A stretch of 64,000 nucleotides of DNA from contig CANJPZ010000003.1 in assembly GCA_947476325.1 (NCBI GenBank), forward strand, positions 124,001 through 188,000, written 5' to 3'. The position numbers were made by a program, and so were the translations under genes. Below are positions 25,273 through 35,886 of the stretch, one piece after another (the first letter of the stretch is position 1; every line of letters begins with the position of its first letter). The notes beneath the pieces were generated by a model that worked only from the letters and a program-made list of their open reading frames with translations, did not search any database and was not told the DNA's origin. The stretch comes from Caulobacteraceae bacterium. GTDB lineage: Bacteria; Pseudomonadota; Alphaproteobacteria; Caulobacterales; Caulobacteraceae.

Positions 25273-26691
25273 GTGATCCCGGCGCGCGGCTTTGAGGGCA
25301 AGACGGTGGCGGTATTTGGCCTGGCCCGTACGGGTCTGGCGGCCGCACGCGCCCTGATTGCCGGTGGCGCCCATGTGGCCCTGTGGGACGACACCGAAAA
25401 GGGCAGGGCGGCGGCAACCGCCGAGGGACTGCCGCTTGTCGATCTTTCGGCCGTCGACTGGAGTCATTTCGCAGCTTTGATGCTCTCGCCGGGCGTGCCC
25501 CTGACTCACCCCGAGCCGCACTGGACGGTGAAAAAGGCGCGGGCAGCCGGCGTCGAGATCATCGGCGACATGGAACTTCTGGCGCGCTCGATCGCAGAGG
25601 CGCCGCCGCACAAACGGCCAAAGATCGCGCTGATCACGGGCACCAACGGCAAGTCGACGACGACGGCGCTGCTCGGGCACATCCTGGTCGCAGCCGGCCG
25701 TGACGCACGCGTTGGCGGAAACATCGGGGTGGGTGTTCTGGGCCTGGACGACATGCATGGCGGGGCGGTCTATGTGATCGAAGTCTCGTCCTATCAGCTG
25801 GACCTGACCACGACGCTGCGGCCCGACGTAGCCATTCTGCTCAACATCTCGCCCGATCATCTGGATCGGCACGGTGGCATGGAGGGCTATATCGCCGCCA
25901 AGAAGCGGGTGTTCCGCAATCAGGGCGCCGGCGATACCGCCATCATCGGGGTTGACGACGCCTGGTGCCAGCAGATCTGCACCGAGATCACCGCCGCCAA
26001 CCGTCGCACAATCTGGCCGATCAGTTCGGGTCGGGCGATGGGCCGGGGCGTCTATGCGCTGGAGGGCGTGCTCTATGACGCCACCACAACCCGCGTCACC
26101 GAAGTCGCCGACTTGCTGCACGCCACCGGCCTGCCGGGTCGTCACAACTGGCAGAACGCAGCTGCGGCCTATGCTGCGGCCCGGGCCTTGGGCGTTTCGG
26201 TCGAGGACGCCGCCGCCGGCCTGATCACCTTCCCGGGCCTGGCCCATCGAATGGAGACGGTCGGCCAGATCGGCAAGGTCAAGTTCGTCAACGATTCTAA
26301 GGCCACCAACGCCGACGCCGCACGCCAGGCGATGAGCGCCTACAACAACTTTTTCTGGATCGCCGGGGGTCGTCCCAAGGCCGGAGGCATCGACAGCCTG
26401 ACCGACCTGTTTCCCCGTGTGGCCAAGGCCTATCTTGTGGGTGAGGCGGCAAACGACTTTGCAGAGACGCTGGCGCCGGCCACGCCGGTCGCCATCGCCG
26501 GGACCATCGCCGCCGCCACAGCATCTGCCTTCGAAGACGCGCGGCGGACGGACGAGGATGCCGTAGTGCTGCTCTCGCCGGCCTGCGCCTCTTTTGACCA
26601 GTTCCCTGACTTTGAGGTGCGGGGCGACGCCTTTCGCCAGGCGGTCGATGATCTGGCCCGCGCCAACTCCGGTGCGGAGGCGAGCGCATGA
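25273..26691 (+). CDS. murD: UDP-MurNAc-L-Ala:D-glutamate ligase
   Basis: A protein of 472 residues that adds D-Glu, the second stem residue. It has an N-terminal UDP-binding Rossmann-like domain (VAVFGLARTGLAAA), the ATP loop TGTNGKST with K127, the SPDHLDRH motif near 195-205, and a C-terminal domain with NDSKATNADAA. The start is GTG 25273, 8 bases after GGGAG at 25260-25264. It is the only dcw junction in this stretch without overlap to its upstream neighbour; the end overlaps ftsW by four bases. Confidence 0.97.
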   Translation: MIPARGFEGKTVAVFGLARTGLAAARALIAGGAHVALWDDTEKGRAAATAEGLPLVDLSAVDWSHFAALMLSPGVPLTHPEPHWTVKKARAAGVEIIGDMELLARSIAEAPPHKRPKIALITGTNGKSTTTALLGHILVAAGRDARVGGNIGVGVLGLDDMHGGAVYVIEVSSYQLDLTTTLRPDVAILLNISPDHLDRHGGMEGYIAAKKRVFRNQGAGDTAIIGVDDAWCQQICTEITAANRRTIWPISSGRAMGRGVYALEGVLYDATTTRVTEVADLLHATGLPGRHNWQNAAAAYAAARALGVSVEDAAAGLITFPGLAHRMETVGQIGKVKFVNDSKATNADAARQAMSAYNNFFWIAGGRPKAGGIDSLTDLFPRVAKAYLVGEAANDFAETLAPATPVAIAGTIAAATASAFEDARRTDEDAVVLLSPACASFDQFPDFEVRGDAFRQAVDDLARANSGAEASA

Positions 26692-27863
26692 CGGAAGCAG
26701 CCCAGCGCTATCCTTTCGCCCGCACGGACCGCTCACCCCTGGGCCAGTGGTGGTGGACCATCGACCGCTGGCTGCTGGGCGCGACGGTGATCCTAGTGGT
26801 GCTGGGCATCCTCCTGTCGTTCGGCAACAGTCCTGCCGCCGCCGGTCGAATGAACATCCATGACCCGTTCCATTTCGCGGTGCGCCAGACGATCTTTGGC
26901 CTCGGGTCTGCCGGCCTGATGGTGCTGGTGTCCATGATGACGCCAAGGCTGGTCCGGAGGACGTCGTTCTTCTTCTACCTCGGCTCTATCGCGATTATGA
27001 TCGCCCTGATCTTCGTCGGTCACGAAGCCAAGGGCGCAACACGCTGGCTTGAGTTCGGCGGCTTTACCCTTCAGCCCTCGGAATTCATGAAACCCGCCCT
27101 CATCGTGCTGGTCGCCTGGATGTTCGCCGAGGGTCAGAAAGGCGAAGGGGTGCCGGGCGTCTCTATCGCCTTCACCCTCTATCTGGTCGCTGTGGCCCTG
27201 CTGTTGAAGCAGCCGGACGTGGGTCAGACGGTGCTGATTACCATGGCCTTCGGCGCCTGTTTCTTCATGGCGGGCGTGCCGATTCGCTGGATTCTGGGAC
27301 TGGGAGCCGTGGCGGTGGCCGGCCTGATCAGTCTTTATTTCACCCTCGACCATGTCGCTGCACGGGTCGACAAGTTCCTCGATCCCGATCGCGCCGACAC
27401 CACCCAGATCGATCACGCCCAGGCGGCCATCTCGGCCGGCGGCTTGTTCGGCAGGGGCCTCGGTGAAGGCGTGCTCAAGCGACAGGTGCCCGACGTTCAC
27501 ACCGACTTTGCCTATTCCGGCGCGGCCGAGGAACTGGGCCTGGTGTTCTCGCTGTTCCTCATCGCCCTGTTCGCCTTCGTGGTCATTCGAGGCATGATGC
27601 GGGCCATCAAGATGACCGATCCGTTCGAACAGGTGGCCGCAGCGGGCCTTTTCGTGCTGGTCGGCCAGCAGGCCTTCATCAACATCGCGGTCAATCTCAA
27701 CATGATCCCCACCAAGGGCATGACGTTGCCCTTCATCAGCTACGGCGGTTCGTCCATGATGGCCATGGGCCTGACGCTTGGCCTGGCCCTGGCGCTGACC
27801 CGCAAACGGCCCGGCGCCTATGCGCCCCATGAAGCGGTCGCACCGTCAGGGACCTTCTCGTGA
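26688..27863 (+). CDS. ftsW: Septal peptidoglycan polymerase FtsW
   Basis: A protein of 391 residues with about ten transmembrane helices, SEDS family. FtsW polymerises glycan strands at the septum with FtsI. The GATRWLEFGGFTLQPSEFMKPALIV segment (about residues 118-142) is the SEDS signature, and the C-terminal PTKGMTLPFISYGGSSM motif is diagnostic. Four-base overlaps join it to murD and murG. Confidence 0.97.
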   Translation: MTEAAQRYPFARTDRSPLGQWWWTIDRWLLGATVILVVLGILLSFGNSPAAAGRMNIHDPFHFAVRQTIFGLGSAGLMVLVSMMTPRLVRRTSFFFYLGSIAIMIALIFVGHEAKGATRWLEFGGFTLQPSEFMKPALIVLVAWMFAEGQKGEGVPGVSIAFTLYLVAVALLLKQPDVGQTVLITMAFGACFFMAGVPIRWILGLGAVAVAGLISLYFTLDHVAARVDKFLDPDRADTTQIDHAQAAISAGGLFGRGLGEGVLKRQVPDVHTDFAYSGAAEELGLVFSLFLIALFAFVVIRGMMRAIKMTDPFEQVAAAGLFVLVGQQAFINIAVNLNMIPTKGMTLPFISYGGSSMMAMGLTLGLALALTRKRPGAYAPHEAVAPSGTFS

Positions 27864-28951
27864 GCAAACTGTGCGTCGTGGCGGCCGGCGGCACCGGCGG
27901 ACACCTGTTTCCGGCCCAGGCCCTGGCTGAAGAGCTCATCCGCCGCGGCTGGCGCATCGCACTCGCGACCGATGAGCGGGGCGCGCGCTACGCCGCCGAT
28001 TTCCCGGCCGAGCGTCGCATTCCGCTGTCGGCCAGGACCTACACACGCGGCAACCCCTTCAGCATGATCGGCGCAGGCCTGACCGCCTTGCGCGGGGCCG
28101 CCCAGGCCCGCAAGGCCTACGCCGCCATCCGGCCAAACGTCGTCGTTGGCTTCGGCGGCTATCCGTCGGCGCCGGGCCTTCTGGCGGCTTTCGCAAAGAA
28201 AATTCCCACGGTTGTTCACGAACAGAACGCCGTCCTCGGCGGCGCCAACCGTCGCCTCGCGCTGCGCGCCACGGCGGTCGCCTGCGCCTTTCCGGCTCTG
28301 GGCAAGGCCAGCCCCGAACTGGCCGCCCGCGCTATCGTAGTCGGCAATCCGGTGCGGCCCGAGATCCGGGCCCTGTTCGACGTCCCCTACGAAGCGCCCA
28401 CCAATTCAGGCCCGGTCAATCTGCTGATCACCGGCGGCAGCCAGGGCGCGCGCCTGCTGTCCGAACTGATGCCCGCCGCCATCGCCCTGCTGCCCGAGGA
28501 TCTGCGCTGCCGTCTGCACGTCCAGCAACAGACCCGCGCCGAGTCCATCGAGATGGCCCGCAGCATCTATGCCGATGCCCTGGTCGAGGCGGAAACCGCG
28601 CCCTTCTTCCGCGACATGGCCGGGCGCCTAAAGAAGGCGCATCTGGTGGTCGGGCGCGCCGGTTCAGGTACGGTCAACGAGTTCGCCATCGCCGGAAAGC
28701 CCGCCATTCTCGTGCCGCTCGGCATCGCCGTTGACGACGACCAGGGCCAGAACGCCAAGGTCATGGCCGATGCGGGTGGAGCTGAAGTGGCCCGCGAAGC
28801 GTCGCTGACGGTGGATAGTATGGCCGGCGCCCTGAACGCCCTGCTCAGCAACCCTGACCGCCTGGTCCGCATGTCGGCGGCTGCCCGCTCTATCGCCAAA
28901 CCGGATGCGGCCCAGCGACTGGCTGATCTCGTGGAGAAGACGGCGCGCTAG
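27860..28951 (+). CDS. murG: UDP-GlcNAc:undecaprenyl-PP-MurNAc-pentapeptide GlcNAc transferase
   Basis: A GT-B glycosyltransferase of 363 residues that makes lipid II at the inner face of the membrane. It has the N-terminal loop AAGGTGGHLFPA, the second glycine loop (GFGGYPSAPGLLAA near 95) and the donor-site loop LLITGGSQGARLLSELMPAA near 195. The C-terminal HLVVGRAGSGTVNEFAIAGKP contains donor-contact residues. The start is GTG overlapping the ftsW stop (GTGA). It is followed by a 41-base gap before murC, one of the few spacers in the cluster. Confidence 0.97.
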   Translation: MSKLCVVAAGGTGGHLFPAQALAEELIRRGWRIALATDERGARYAADFPAERRIPLSARTYTRGNPFSMIGAGLTALRGAAQARKAYAAIRPNVVVGFGGYPSAPGLLAAFAKKIPTVVHEQNAVLGGANRRLALRATAVACAFPALGKASPELAARAIVVGNPVRPEIRALFDVPYEAPTNSGPVNLLITGGSQGARLLSELMPAAIALLPEDLRCRLHVQQQTRAESIEMARSIYADALVEAETAPFFRDMAGRLKKAHLVVGRAGSGTVNEFAIAGKPAILVPLGIAVDDDQGQNAKVMADAGGAEVAREASLTVDSMAGALNALLSNPDRLVRMSAAARSIAKPDAAQRLADLVEKTAR

Positions 28952-28992
28952 TGCGCCTTCCGGGACTCAACCAAATCAGCTAACCCGGCATC

Positions 28993-30408
28993 ATGGCTAT
29001 TCGACCCACGCCCTTCGACATCGGACCCGTGCACTTCATCGGCATCGGCGGCATCGGCATGAGCGGTATCGCCGAGATCATGATCCGCATCGGCTATACG
29101 GTGCAGGGCTCAGACGCCAAGGCCAGCGCCAATACGGAGCGGCTGGCCAGCCTGGGGGCAAAGATCTTCGTCGGCCATGACGGCACCAACATCGCCGGCG
29201 CCTCGGCCATCGTCTATTCCACCGCGGTCAAGGCCGATAACCCCGAAATGGTCGCCGGCCGGGAAGCACGCCTGCCGCTGGTGCGCCGGGCCGAGATGCT
29301 GGCCGAACTGATGCGGCTGAAGTTTTCGATCGCCGTCGGCGGCACCCATGGAAAGACCACAACTACATCCATGGTCGCGGCCATTCTGGACGCGGGCGGC
29401 CTTGATCCGACCGTGGTCAACGGCGGGATCATCAATGCCTATGGCACCAACGCCAAGGTCGGCGAGGGCGACTGGATTGTTGTAGAGGCCGACGAGAGCG
29501 ACGGGTCATTCCTCAAGCTGAAATCCACGGTCGCCATCGTCACCAACATCGACGCCGAACACCTGGATCACTGGGGCAGTTTCGATGCGGTCAAAAAGGG
29601 CTTCCGCGACTTTGTGGAAAACATCCCCTTCTATGGTTTTGCCGCCGTCTGCCTCGATCACCCAGAGGTCCAGGCCTTGGCCGCATCGGTGCAGAACCGC
29701 CGGCTGGTCACCTATGGCGTCAATCCACAGGCAGAGGTGCGGTCGACGGACATTGTCATGGACCCGGACGGCTCGACATTTGACGTGGTCATCACGCCGC
29801 GCACCGGCGATGCCATCACCATGAGCCGCCTGCACCTGCCCATGCCTGGCAGTCACAATGTCGCCAACGCCCTGGCCGCCATCGCCGTGGCGCGCGAGCT
29901 GGGCGTGACCGAGCCGGATATCCGCAAGGGTCTGGCCGGGTTCGGCGGGGTCAAGCGGCGATTCACCACCACGGGCGTGGCGAACGGCGTTCGCGTCGTC
30001 GACGACTATGGCCACCATCCGGTCGAGATCGCCGCCGTGCTGCGCGCCGCCCGTCAGGTGGCCGGCGGCGGCCGCGTGGTCGCCGTGGTCCAGCCCCACC
30101 GCTACACCCGCCTGCGTGACCTGTTCCCCGAGTTCTGCGCTTGCTTCAACGACGCCGACACGGTGGTTGTGGCCGACGTCTATGCGGCCGGCGAGGCGCC
30201 CATCCCCGGCATCAGCCGCGATGATCTGGTCAGCGGCCTGCGCGCCTACGGCCACCGCCGCGCTCTGCCGCTCGGTGGACCTGCCGATCTGCCTGCCCTG
30301 ATCGCCGAGGAGACCAGGCCGGGCGATCTGGTGGTCTGCCTGGGGGCAGGGGACATCACGTCCTGGGCCTACGCCCTGCCGGGGCAGCTTGAAGCCCTGG
30401 GCCGGTGA
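28993..30408 (+). CDS. murC: UDP-MurNAc:L-alanine ligase
   Basis: A protein of 471 residues, catalysing the first amino-acid addition of the stem peptide. It has the N-terminal [16 protein letters not shown] motif, the ATP loop [12 protein letters not shown] with K121, [10 protein letters not shown] near 168, [10 protein letters not shown], and the [12 protein letters not shown] motif near 340. The start ATG 28993 follows the only sizeable spacer since mraZ, without a strong ribosome-binding site close by. murB begins four bases after its stop. Confidence 0.97.
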   Translation: MAIRPTPFDIGPVHFIGIGGIGMSGIAEIMIRIGYTVQGSDAKASANTERLASLGAKIFVGHDGTNIAGASAIVYSTAVKADNPEMVAGREARLPLVRRAEMLAELMRLKFSIAVGGTHGKTTTTSMVAAILDAGGLDPTVVNGGIINAYGTNAKVGEGDWIVVEADESDGSFLKLKSTVAIVTNIDAEHLDHWGSFDAVKKGFRDFVENIPFYGFAAVCLDHPEVQALAASVQNRRLVTYGVNPQAEVRSTDIVMDPDGSTFDVVITPRTGDAITMSRLHLPMPGSHNVANALAAIAVARELGVTEPDIRKGLAGFGGVKRRFTTTGVANGVRVVDDYGHHPVEIAAVLRAARQVAGGGRVVAVVQPHRYTRLRDLFPEFCACFNDADTVVVADVYAAGEAPIPGISRDDLVSGLRAYGHRRALPLGGPADLPALIAEETRPGDLVVCLGAGDITSWAYALPGQLEALGR

Positions 30409-30412
30409 GGCG

Positions 30413-31309
30413 GTGAGCTGGCGCGACCATCTTCCCAAGGTTCGCGGCCGCCTGATGTTCGATGAGCCCCTGGCGCCCTTCACCTGGCTGCGGGTGGGCG
30501 GACCGGCCGAGGTGATCTTCATGCCGGCCGATGAAGCCGATCTGGCCGATTTCCTCAAGGGGCTCGACCCGGCCGTTTCCGTCCTGCCCCTGGGTGTCGG
30601 ATCCAACACCCTGGTGCGCGACGGCGGACTGGACGGCGTGATCATCCGCCTGGGTAAACCGTTCGCGGCCATTGAACCCCTGGATGGCGCCCGGATCAGC
30701 GCCGGCGCGGCCTGTCTCGACGCCCAGGTCGCCCGTGCGGCGGCCAAGGCCGGGATCGCGGGTCTTGAGTTCTACGCCGGCATTCCCGGGACCATCGGCG
30801 GCGCTGTGACCATGAACGCCGGTTGCTACGGCGCTGAGACCAGGGATATCCTGATCGAAGCCCATGGCTACGATCGCTCGGGCAATCCCGTCACCTTTAC
30901 CGACCCTGCCGCTTTCACCTATCGCCACGGCTGGGGCGCCGAAGATGGCGTGATCGTTACCCGCGTCCTTTTCCAGGGAAAGCCGGATGACCCCGCAGCC
31001 GTCGAGGCCCGTATGGCTGAGATTACCGCCCGCCGCGAGCAGACCCAGCCGATCCGCGAAAAGACCGGCGGATCGACCTTCAAGAACCCTCCAGGCCATT
31101 CGTCATGGAAACTGATCGATGAGGCCGGATGGCGCGGCAAGTTGTTCGGCGGCGCCAAGTTCTCGGATCTGCACGCCAACTTCCTGATCAATACCGGCGA
31201 CGCCACCGCCGCCGATCTGGAAGGCCTGGGCGAAGCCGTCCGCTCTGACGTAAAGGCCAGAACAGGCGTAGATCTGCGATGGGAAATCAAACGGGTGGGA
31301 AAACCATGA
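30413..31309 (+). CDS. murB: UDP-N-acetylenolpyruvoylglucosamine reductase
   Basis: An FAD enzyme of 298 residues that reduces the enolpyruvyl group to give UDP-MurNAc. It has an FAD-binding N-terminal part ([14 protein letters not shown] and [13 protein letters not shown]), the [19 protein letters not shown] motif, and GGSTFKNP with the proton-donor serine S221. It is a type II-like compact form. The start GTG 30413 ([13 protein letters not shown]) is chosen because the longer frame overlaps murC and looks non-coding. The stop overlaps the next start by four bases (ATGA), tying an unexpected peptidase into the operon. Confidence 0.96.
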   Translation: MSWRDHLPKVRGRLMFDEPLAPFTWLRVGGPAEVIFMPADEADLADFLKGLDPAVSVLPLGVGSNTLVRDGGLDGVIIRLGKPFAAIEPLDGARISAGAACLDAQVARAAAKAGIAGLEFYAGIPGTIGGAVTMNAGCYGAETRDILIEAHGYDRSGNPVTFTDPAAFTYRHGWGAEDGVIVTRVLFQGKPDDPAAVEARMAEITARREQTQPIREKTGGSTFKNPPGHSSWKLIDEAGWRGKLFGGAKFSDLHANFLINTGDATAADLEGLGEAVRSDVKARTGVDLRWEIKRVGKP

Positions 31310-32667
31310 AGGCCGTGCTTGCCGCCATCCTCGCCCTGGCCTTGACTGGGCCTGTGCTCGCCCAGCCCTCCAGCAACGCCGCCGCCATCCGGAACAAGGC
31401 CCTGACGGACCCCACCGCGTGGGATTTTCTGGCCAGCCTGACCACCGAGGTCGGCAATCGTCAGGCGGGAACGCCCCGGGCGGAAAGGGCCCGCGACTGG
31501 GCTGTGGCCAGGTTGACGGAGCTGGGTTTTTCCAACGTCCACGTCGAGTCCTTTCCCATCCAGGCCTGGCGCAGGGGCCCCGAAAATGCCCAGGTCGTCG
31601 GCCTTAACGGCAAGACCTTGAAAATTCTCGGTCTCGGCCGCTCGGTCGCAACACCGGCCGGCGGCATCGAGGCGCCGCTCGCCGTTTTCCCGACCTACGC
31701 CGCCCTTCTGGCCGCGCCGGCGGGTTCGTTGACCGGCAAGATCGTGCTGGTCAACCAGGTGATGACCACCGAGGCCGCCTCCGGTTACGGGGCCCTTCGT
31801 CCCGCGCGGACCAATGGCGCATCGGAGGCGGCGAAACGAGGGGGCGTCGCCTATCTGATCCGCTCACTTTCCACGGCGCACACGGATCTGCCGCACACGG
31901 GCGCCATGACCTACGCGGACGGCGTTCCGAAAGTCCCGGCCGCCGCCATCTCCACACCCGACGCTGACATGCTGGCTCTGATGGCGTCGCGCGGGCGGCA
32001 GGTGAGCCTCAAACTCAATATGAGCTCGAGCATGGGCCCGGCGACGGGGTGGACTGTGGTCGGTGAAATCCCCGGTTCAACCCGGCCCAACGAGGTGATC
32101 CTGGTCGGCGGGCACTTGGACAGTTGGGACGTCGGACAGGGTGCGGTTGATGACGGCGCGGGCATGGCCGTCACCGTCTCGGCGGCGAGGCTGGCGGCCA
32201 GCGGCGGGCGCCTGCAGCGCACCCTGCGCGTCGCGCTGTTCGGCGCCGAAGAGATGAACTATAGCGGCCAGGCCTATCTGGACGCCCACCGGGGTGACCT
32301 CGCCACCATCGTCCTTGCCAGTGAAAGCGATGAGGGCGCAGGCGGTCTGACCTCGGTTCGTCTGCCCGCGCGCGGTATTGGCGCGCCGGTTTTCGCGCCT
32401 CTGGCGGAGTTGCTGGCGCCCCTGAAGGTCACAGTCGCCGCCCAGGCGGCGACCGGCAGCGGCGATGACGTTGCTCCGATCATTGGCGCGGGCGTGCCGG
32501 CCTTTGCCTTCCAGGTCGACGCCGGCCACTATTTCGATTGGCACCATTCCGATGATGACACCCTCGACAAGGTCGATCCCGCCCGCCTGAACCAGATGGT
32601 CGCCGCCTTCGCCGTGCTGCTCAACCTCGCCGCCAACAGCGATCAGGACTTCCGGCCCGCAAAATGA
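31306..32667 (+). CDS. Secreted M28-family metallopeptidase embedded in the dcw cluster
   Basis: A protein of 453 residues. Residues 1-20 form a signal peptide ([19 protein letters not shown]). A protease-associated-like insert occupies about 110-220. The M28 catalytic domain carries the di-zinc motif [19 protein letters not shown], then [10 protein letters not shown] with the catalytic Glu pair, ESDEGAGG and a C-terminal [11 protein letters not shown] histidine. It resembles carboxypeptidase Q/PGCP-like exopeptidases. It overlaps murB by four bases upstream and ddl by four bases downstream, so it is translationally locked into the cell-wall operon, which is not the usual gene order. A role on stem peptides or D-amino-acid dipeptides is a hypothesis; general peptide scavenging is the alternative. 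Confidence 0.93.
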   Translation: MKAVLAAILALALTGPVLAQPSSNAAAIRNKALTDPTAWDFLASLTTEVGNRQAGTPRAERARDWAVARLTELGFSNVHVESFPIQAWRRGPENAQVVGLNGKTLKILGLGRSVATPAGGIEAPLAVFPTYAALLAAPAGSLTGKIVLVNQVMTTEAASGYGALRPARTNGASEAAKRGGVAYLIRSLSTAHTDLPHTGAMTYADGVPKVPAAAISTPDADMLALMASRGRQVSLKLNMSSSMGPATGWTVVGEIPGSTRPNEVILVGGHLDSWDVGQGAVDDGAGMAVTVSAARLAASGGRLQRTLRVALFGAEEMNYSGQAYLDAHRGDLATIVLASESDEGAGGLTSVRLPARGIGAPVFAPLAELLAPLKVTVAAQAATGSGDDVAPIIGAGVPAFAFQVDAGHYFDWHHSDDDTLDKVDPARLNQMVAAFAVLLNLAANSDQDFRPAK

Positions 32668-33605
32668 CCGACTTCAAAGACCTCCACGTCGCCGTTCTGA
32701 TGGGCGGCATTTCGTCCGAGCGAGAGATCTCGCTGATTTCGGGCGCAGCCAGTGCAGATGCCCTGGAAGGCCAGTGCGCCAGAGTTTCCCGCGTCGACGC
32801 CGGTCGCGATATCGCCTCGGTCCTGACCGCGCTTAAGCCCGACGTCTGCTTCAACGCCCTTCACGGGGAATGGGGCGAGGACGGCTGTGTACAGGGCGTG
32901 CTGGAAACCCTTGGCATTCCCTATACCCACTCTGGCGTGCTGGCCTCGGCCATCGCCATGGACAAGGCCAAGGCCAAGGCCGTGCTGGCGGCCAGCGGCG
33001 TGGCGGTGCCCGGCGGCGGCCTGTTCAATCGCTTCGAGGCGGCCCGCGGCCACGTCATGCCTCCGCCCTATGTGGTCAAGCCCAACGCCGAAGGTTCTTC
33101 GGTCGGCGTGTTCATCGTCTTTGAGGGCGCCAACGCCCCCCCCCAGGACTTGATCGCTCCCAGCTGGACATACGGCGAAGAGGTGATGATCGAGCCCTAT
33201 ATTCGCGGCTTCGAGCTGGCGGTGGCGGTCATGGACGGCAAGGCCCTGGCGGTGACCGAGATCGTCGCCAGCACCGGATTTTACGATTACGAGGCCAAGT
33301 ACAGCGACGGCGGCTCGGAGCACATTCTGCCGGCCCGCATCCCGGAATCGGTTGCAGCTCGCGCTATGGTAATGTCCGAGCGGGCCCATGCAGCCCTGGG
33401 CTGTCGGGGCGTGACGAGAAGTGACCTTCGTTATGACGGCATTAACGACAATTTGGTTCTGTTGGAGGTCAATACACAGCCCGGAATGACACCCGTCTCG
33501 CTGGCCCCTGAACAGGCCGCTTTTACGGGTGTCACCTTCAAGGTGCTGGTTCGGTGGATGGTTGAGGACGCTTATGGTCGCGGTGGTGCGGGGAAGGGGA
33601 TTTAG
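32664..33605 (+). CDS. ddl: D-alanine--D-alanine ligase
   Basis: An ATP-grasp enzyme of 313 residues that makes the D-Ala-D-Ala dipeptide used by MurF. It has N-terminal [17 protein letters not shown], the catalytic Glu within that loop, [11 protein letters not shown] near 65-75, [11 protein letters not shown] near 137, EEVMIEPYI and the C-terminal [12 protein letters not shown] metal-binding motif. A run of nine C occurs at 33136-33144 in the coding sequence but the frame is intact. The gene overlaps the M28 peptidase by four bases and contains the ftsQ start 32 bases before its end. Confidence 0.97.
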   Translation: MTDFKDLHVAVLMGGISSEREISLISGAASADALEGQCARVSRVDAGRDIASVLTALKPDVCFNALHGEWGEDGCVQGVLETLGIPYTHSGVLASAIAMDKAKAKAVLAASGVAVPGGGLFNRFEAARGHVMPPPYVVKPNAEGSSVGVFIVFEGANAPPQDLIAPSWTYGEEVMIEPYIRGFELAVAVMDGKALAVTEIVASTGFYDYEAKYSDGGSEHILPARIPESVAARAMVMSERAHAALGCRGVTRSDLRYDGINDNLVLLEVNTQPGMTPVSLAPEQAAFTGVTFKVLVRWMVEDAYGRGGAGKGI

Positions 33606-34476
33606 AGGCGGCAAATCGCGCGCCCACGCCCCGTCACGACCCGCAAAGCCCGCGCCAAAGCCTCGCGCTGCCGGAACCGGGACCTCCAAGCTCAAGGTCT
33701 CCACCCATTCGGGCGTGCCGCCCAGGATCGCCCTGATCGCCGCCCTGGGGGCTGTGGTGACGTGTGGGGCGATCATCCTGTTTACTGGTGGTCGCCTCCA
33801 GGCCGTAGGCGCGGCGTCCAGCGACGCCTTCTATTCTGCCCTCGGCTCAATCGGCTTTCGCATGACCTCGCTGCAGATTGCAGGCGCATCGCCCTTCGCC
33901 AGCCGGGACATCGCCTCAGCGACCGGTTTGGGCAAGAACGCACCGATCCTGGGTCTTGATCTCAATGCCATCCGCACGCGGGTCCAGCAGGTCGGCTGGG
34001 TCGAAAGCGCCAGCGTCGTGCGCATGCTGCCCGGCACGATCATCGTCCGGGTCGTCGAGCGCACGCCGGTCGCCGTCTGGCAGGTCAACGGCCGCATGCA
34101 GGTAATCGATGGCAAGGGACGGGTCATTACCGAAGCTGATCCCGGCCGCTTTCCGCAGTTGCCTCTGGTGGTCGGCGCCGGCGCCAACACCAGCGGCGAT
34201 GCTGTCTACGATCTGATCAAGGCCCGTCCGCGCCTGGCCCAGAGCCTTGAGGCCCTGGTGCGCGTTGACGGCCGCCGCTGGGACCTGCGTCTCAAGGAAG
34301 GGGCTATTATCCAGCTTCCGGCCACCAATGTGGCCGAAGCCATGATCCGCCTCGACCGCCTGGATCAGGGCCAGCGCCTGCTGGACCTGGGCCTGGAGCG
34401 CATAGACTTGCGTGCGCCCGACATGGTCGTGGTCCGCCGCCGCGATGCGGCCTCTCCCGTTCCGGCGGCGGTCTAG
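33574..34476 (+). CDS. ftsQ: Cell division protein FtsQ
   Basis: A protein of 300 residues: a basic Pro/Ala/Arg-rich cytoplasmic tail (about 1-48), one transmembrane segment (about 50-70), a POTRA domain (about 88-160, [14 protein letters not shown] to ERTPVAVWQ) and a beta domain to the end. FtsQ is the scaffold for FtsB and FtsL. The ATG at 33574 was chosen because GAGG precedes it by six bases and the protein then begins MVAVVRG, as in Caulobacter FtsQ. It overlaps ddl by 32 bases. ftsA follows after three bases. Confidence 0.95.
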   Translation: MVAVVRGRGFRGGKSRAHAPSRPAKPAPKPRAAGTGTSKLKVSTHSGVPPRIALIAALGAVVTCGAIILFTGGRLQAVGAASSDAFYSALGSIGFRMTSLQIAGASPFASRDIASATGLGKNAPILGLDLNAIRTRVQQVGWVESASVVRMLPGTIIVRVVERTPVAVWQVNGRMQVIDGKGRVITEADPGRFPQLPLVVGAGANTSGDAVYDLIKARPRLAQSLEALVRVDGRRWDLRLKEGAIIQLPATNVAEAMIRLDRLDQGQRLLDLGLERIDLRAPDMVVVRRRDAASPVPAAV

Positions 34477-34479
34477 CCC

Positions 34480-35826
34480 ATGTCCCTGACCCTGGACCTG
34501 CCCGGACGGAAAAAGCGCGAGGACGGAGGCCGCAGCAGCCTGAAGGCCGCGCTTGCCCGTCAGCCGGTTGTCGCCGCTGTAGACCTGGGCGCCTCCAAGG
34601 TCGCCTGTTTCATCATGAAGCCCAGCGGCGTTGACGCCGAGGCCCACACCCTGACTGCGGCCGGCGTCGGTTATGTCGCCTCGCGCGGCGTGCGCGGAGG
34701 CGCCATCGTCAGTGTCGAGGAAGCCGCCGGCGCCATCGCGCTTGCGGTCGAGCGGGCTGAAAACGTCGCCGGCGTTCGCGTCGAAGGCGTCACCATCGCC
34801 ACCTCCGGCGGCCGACTGGCCAGCACCCGGCTGAAAGCCCAGATCTCGCTCGGCGCCCGGCCGATCTCCGACCAGGACCTGATGCGGGCCAATTCGGCGG
34901 CCCTGGCACAGATGCGGCTTGCGGACCGGCGCGCCATCCACCTTTTGCCCATTTCCTGGTCCGTTGACGGTCAGGGCCGGGTGCGTGATCCGCGCGGCAT
35001 GTTTGGACGCACCCTGGGTCTGGAGCTGCTGGTGGTCACCATCAGCGAGAGCGCCTTCCAGACCATGAACCACTGCGTCGAGCGCGCGCACCTGAATTTT
35101 GAGGGCGTTGTCGCGGCGCCCTATGCCTCGGCTCTGGCCTCGCTCGAGGACGACGAGCGCGAGTTGGGCTGCATCTGCATCGACATGGGCGGCGGATCGA
35201 CCTCGGTCGCGGTGTTCCAGCAGGGCGCCCTGATCCACATCGACAGCTTGCCAGTAGGCGGCAGCCACGTCACCGCCGACATTGCCCGCGGTCTGCCGAC
35301 CTCGACCGCCGGCGCCGAGCGCATTAAGACCCTGCACGGCTCGGCCATCGCCTCGGCCAACGAGGATCGTGAAACCATCGAGGCCCCGCCGCGCGGCGAT
35401 GACCCGGGCGCCGGCCCCGTTGTGGTGCCACGCTCGCTGCTCAAGGGCGTGATTGCGCCCCGCGTCGAGGAAACCCTCGAACTGCTGCGTGACCGCCTGA
35501 AGCTGTCAGGCGTGCCCATCGATCCGGACGCGGGCATTGTGCTGATCGGCGGCGCCAGCCAGCTGGCCGGCATTCGTGAAGTCGCCGTGCGGGTCTTTGA
35601 TCGCCCGGTGCGCCTGGGTCGCCCGCGCCGCGTGCCGCACCTGGCGGACGCAGCGTCCGGTCCGGCCTTCTGCGCCGCCGCCGGCGTTCTGCAGCGCGCT
35701 GCATTCGGCCCGCGCGAAGTCGCCTCGACCCGCGCCCTAGCCGGACTCAAGCCCCTGGCCGGGCCGGGCGATCCGCAAGCCCCCCTGTTCGTGCGCGTCG
35801 GGAACTGGCTGCGCGAGAACCTTTAG
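34480..35826 (+). CDS. ftsA: Cell division protein FtsA
   Basis: An actin-like protein of 448 residues that tethers FtsZ to the membrane. Phosphate-binding segments VVAAVDLGASKVACFI (about 27-42) and CIDMGGGSTSVAVF (about 230) are clear, as is the adenosine-binding VLIGGASQLAGI near 350. The N-terminal 25 residues are a charged extension. The C-terminus ends FVRVGNWLRENL, an amphipathic membrane-targeting helix. Unlike the common order, ftsZ is not next; the following gene is an ArsC-like reductase. Confidence 0.97.
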   Translation: MSLTLDLPGRKKREDGGRSSLKAALARQPVVAAVDLGASKVACFIMKPSGVDAEAHTLTAAGVGYVASRGVRGGAIVSVEEAAGAIALAVERAENVAGVRVEGVTIATSGGRLASTRLKAQISLGARPISDQDLMRANSAALAQMRLADRRAIHLLPISWSVDGQGRVRDPRGMFGRTLGLELLVVTISESAFQTMNHCVERAHLNFEGVVAAPYASALASLEDDERELGCICIDMGGGSTSVAVFQQGALIHIDSLPVGGSHVTADIARGLPTSTAGAERIKTLHGSAIASANEDRETIEAPPRGDDPGAGPVVVPRSLLKGVIAPRVEETLELLRDRLKLSGVPIDPDAGIVLIGGASQLAGIREVAVRVFDRPVRLGRPRRVPHLADAASGPAFCAAAGVLQRAAFGPREVASTRALAGLKPLAGPGDPQAPLFVRVGNWLRENL

Positions 35827-35886
35827 GTGACGGCGCCGTAATCTGGCGTCATACGATCGCCCGAAAACGAGGGCATCAGCGCGGCC

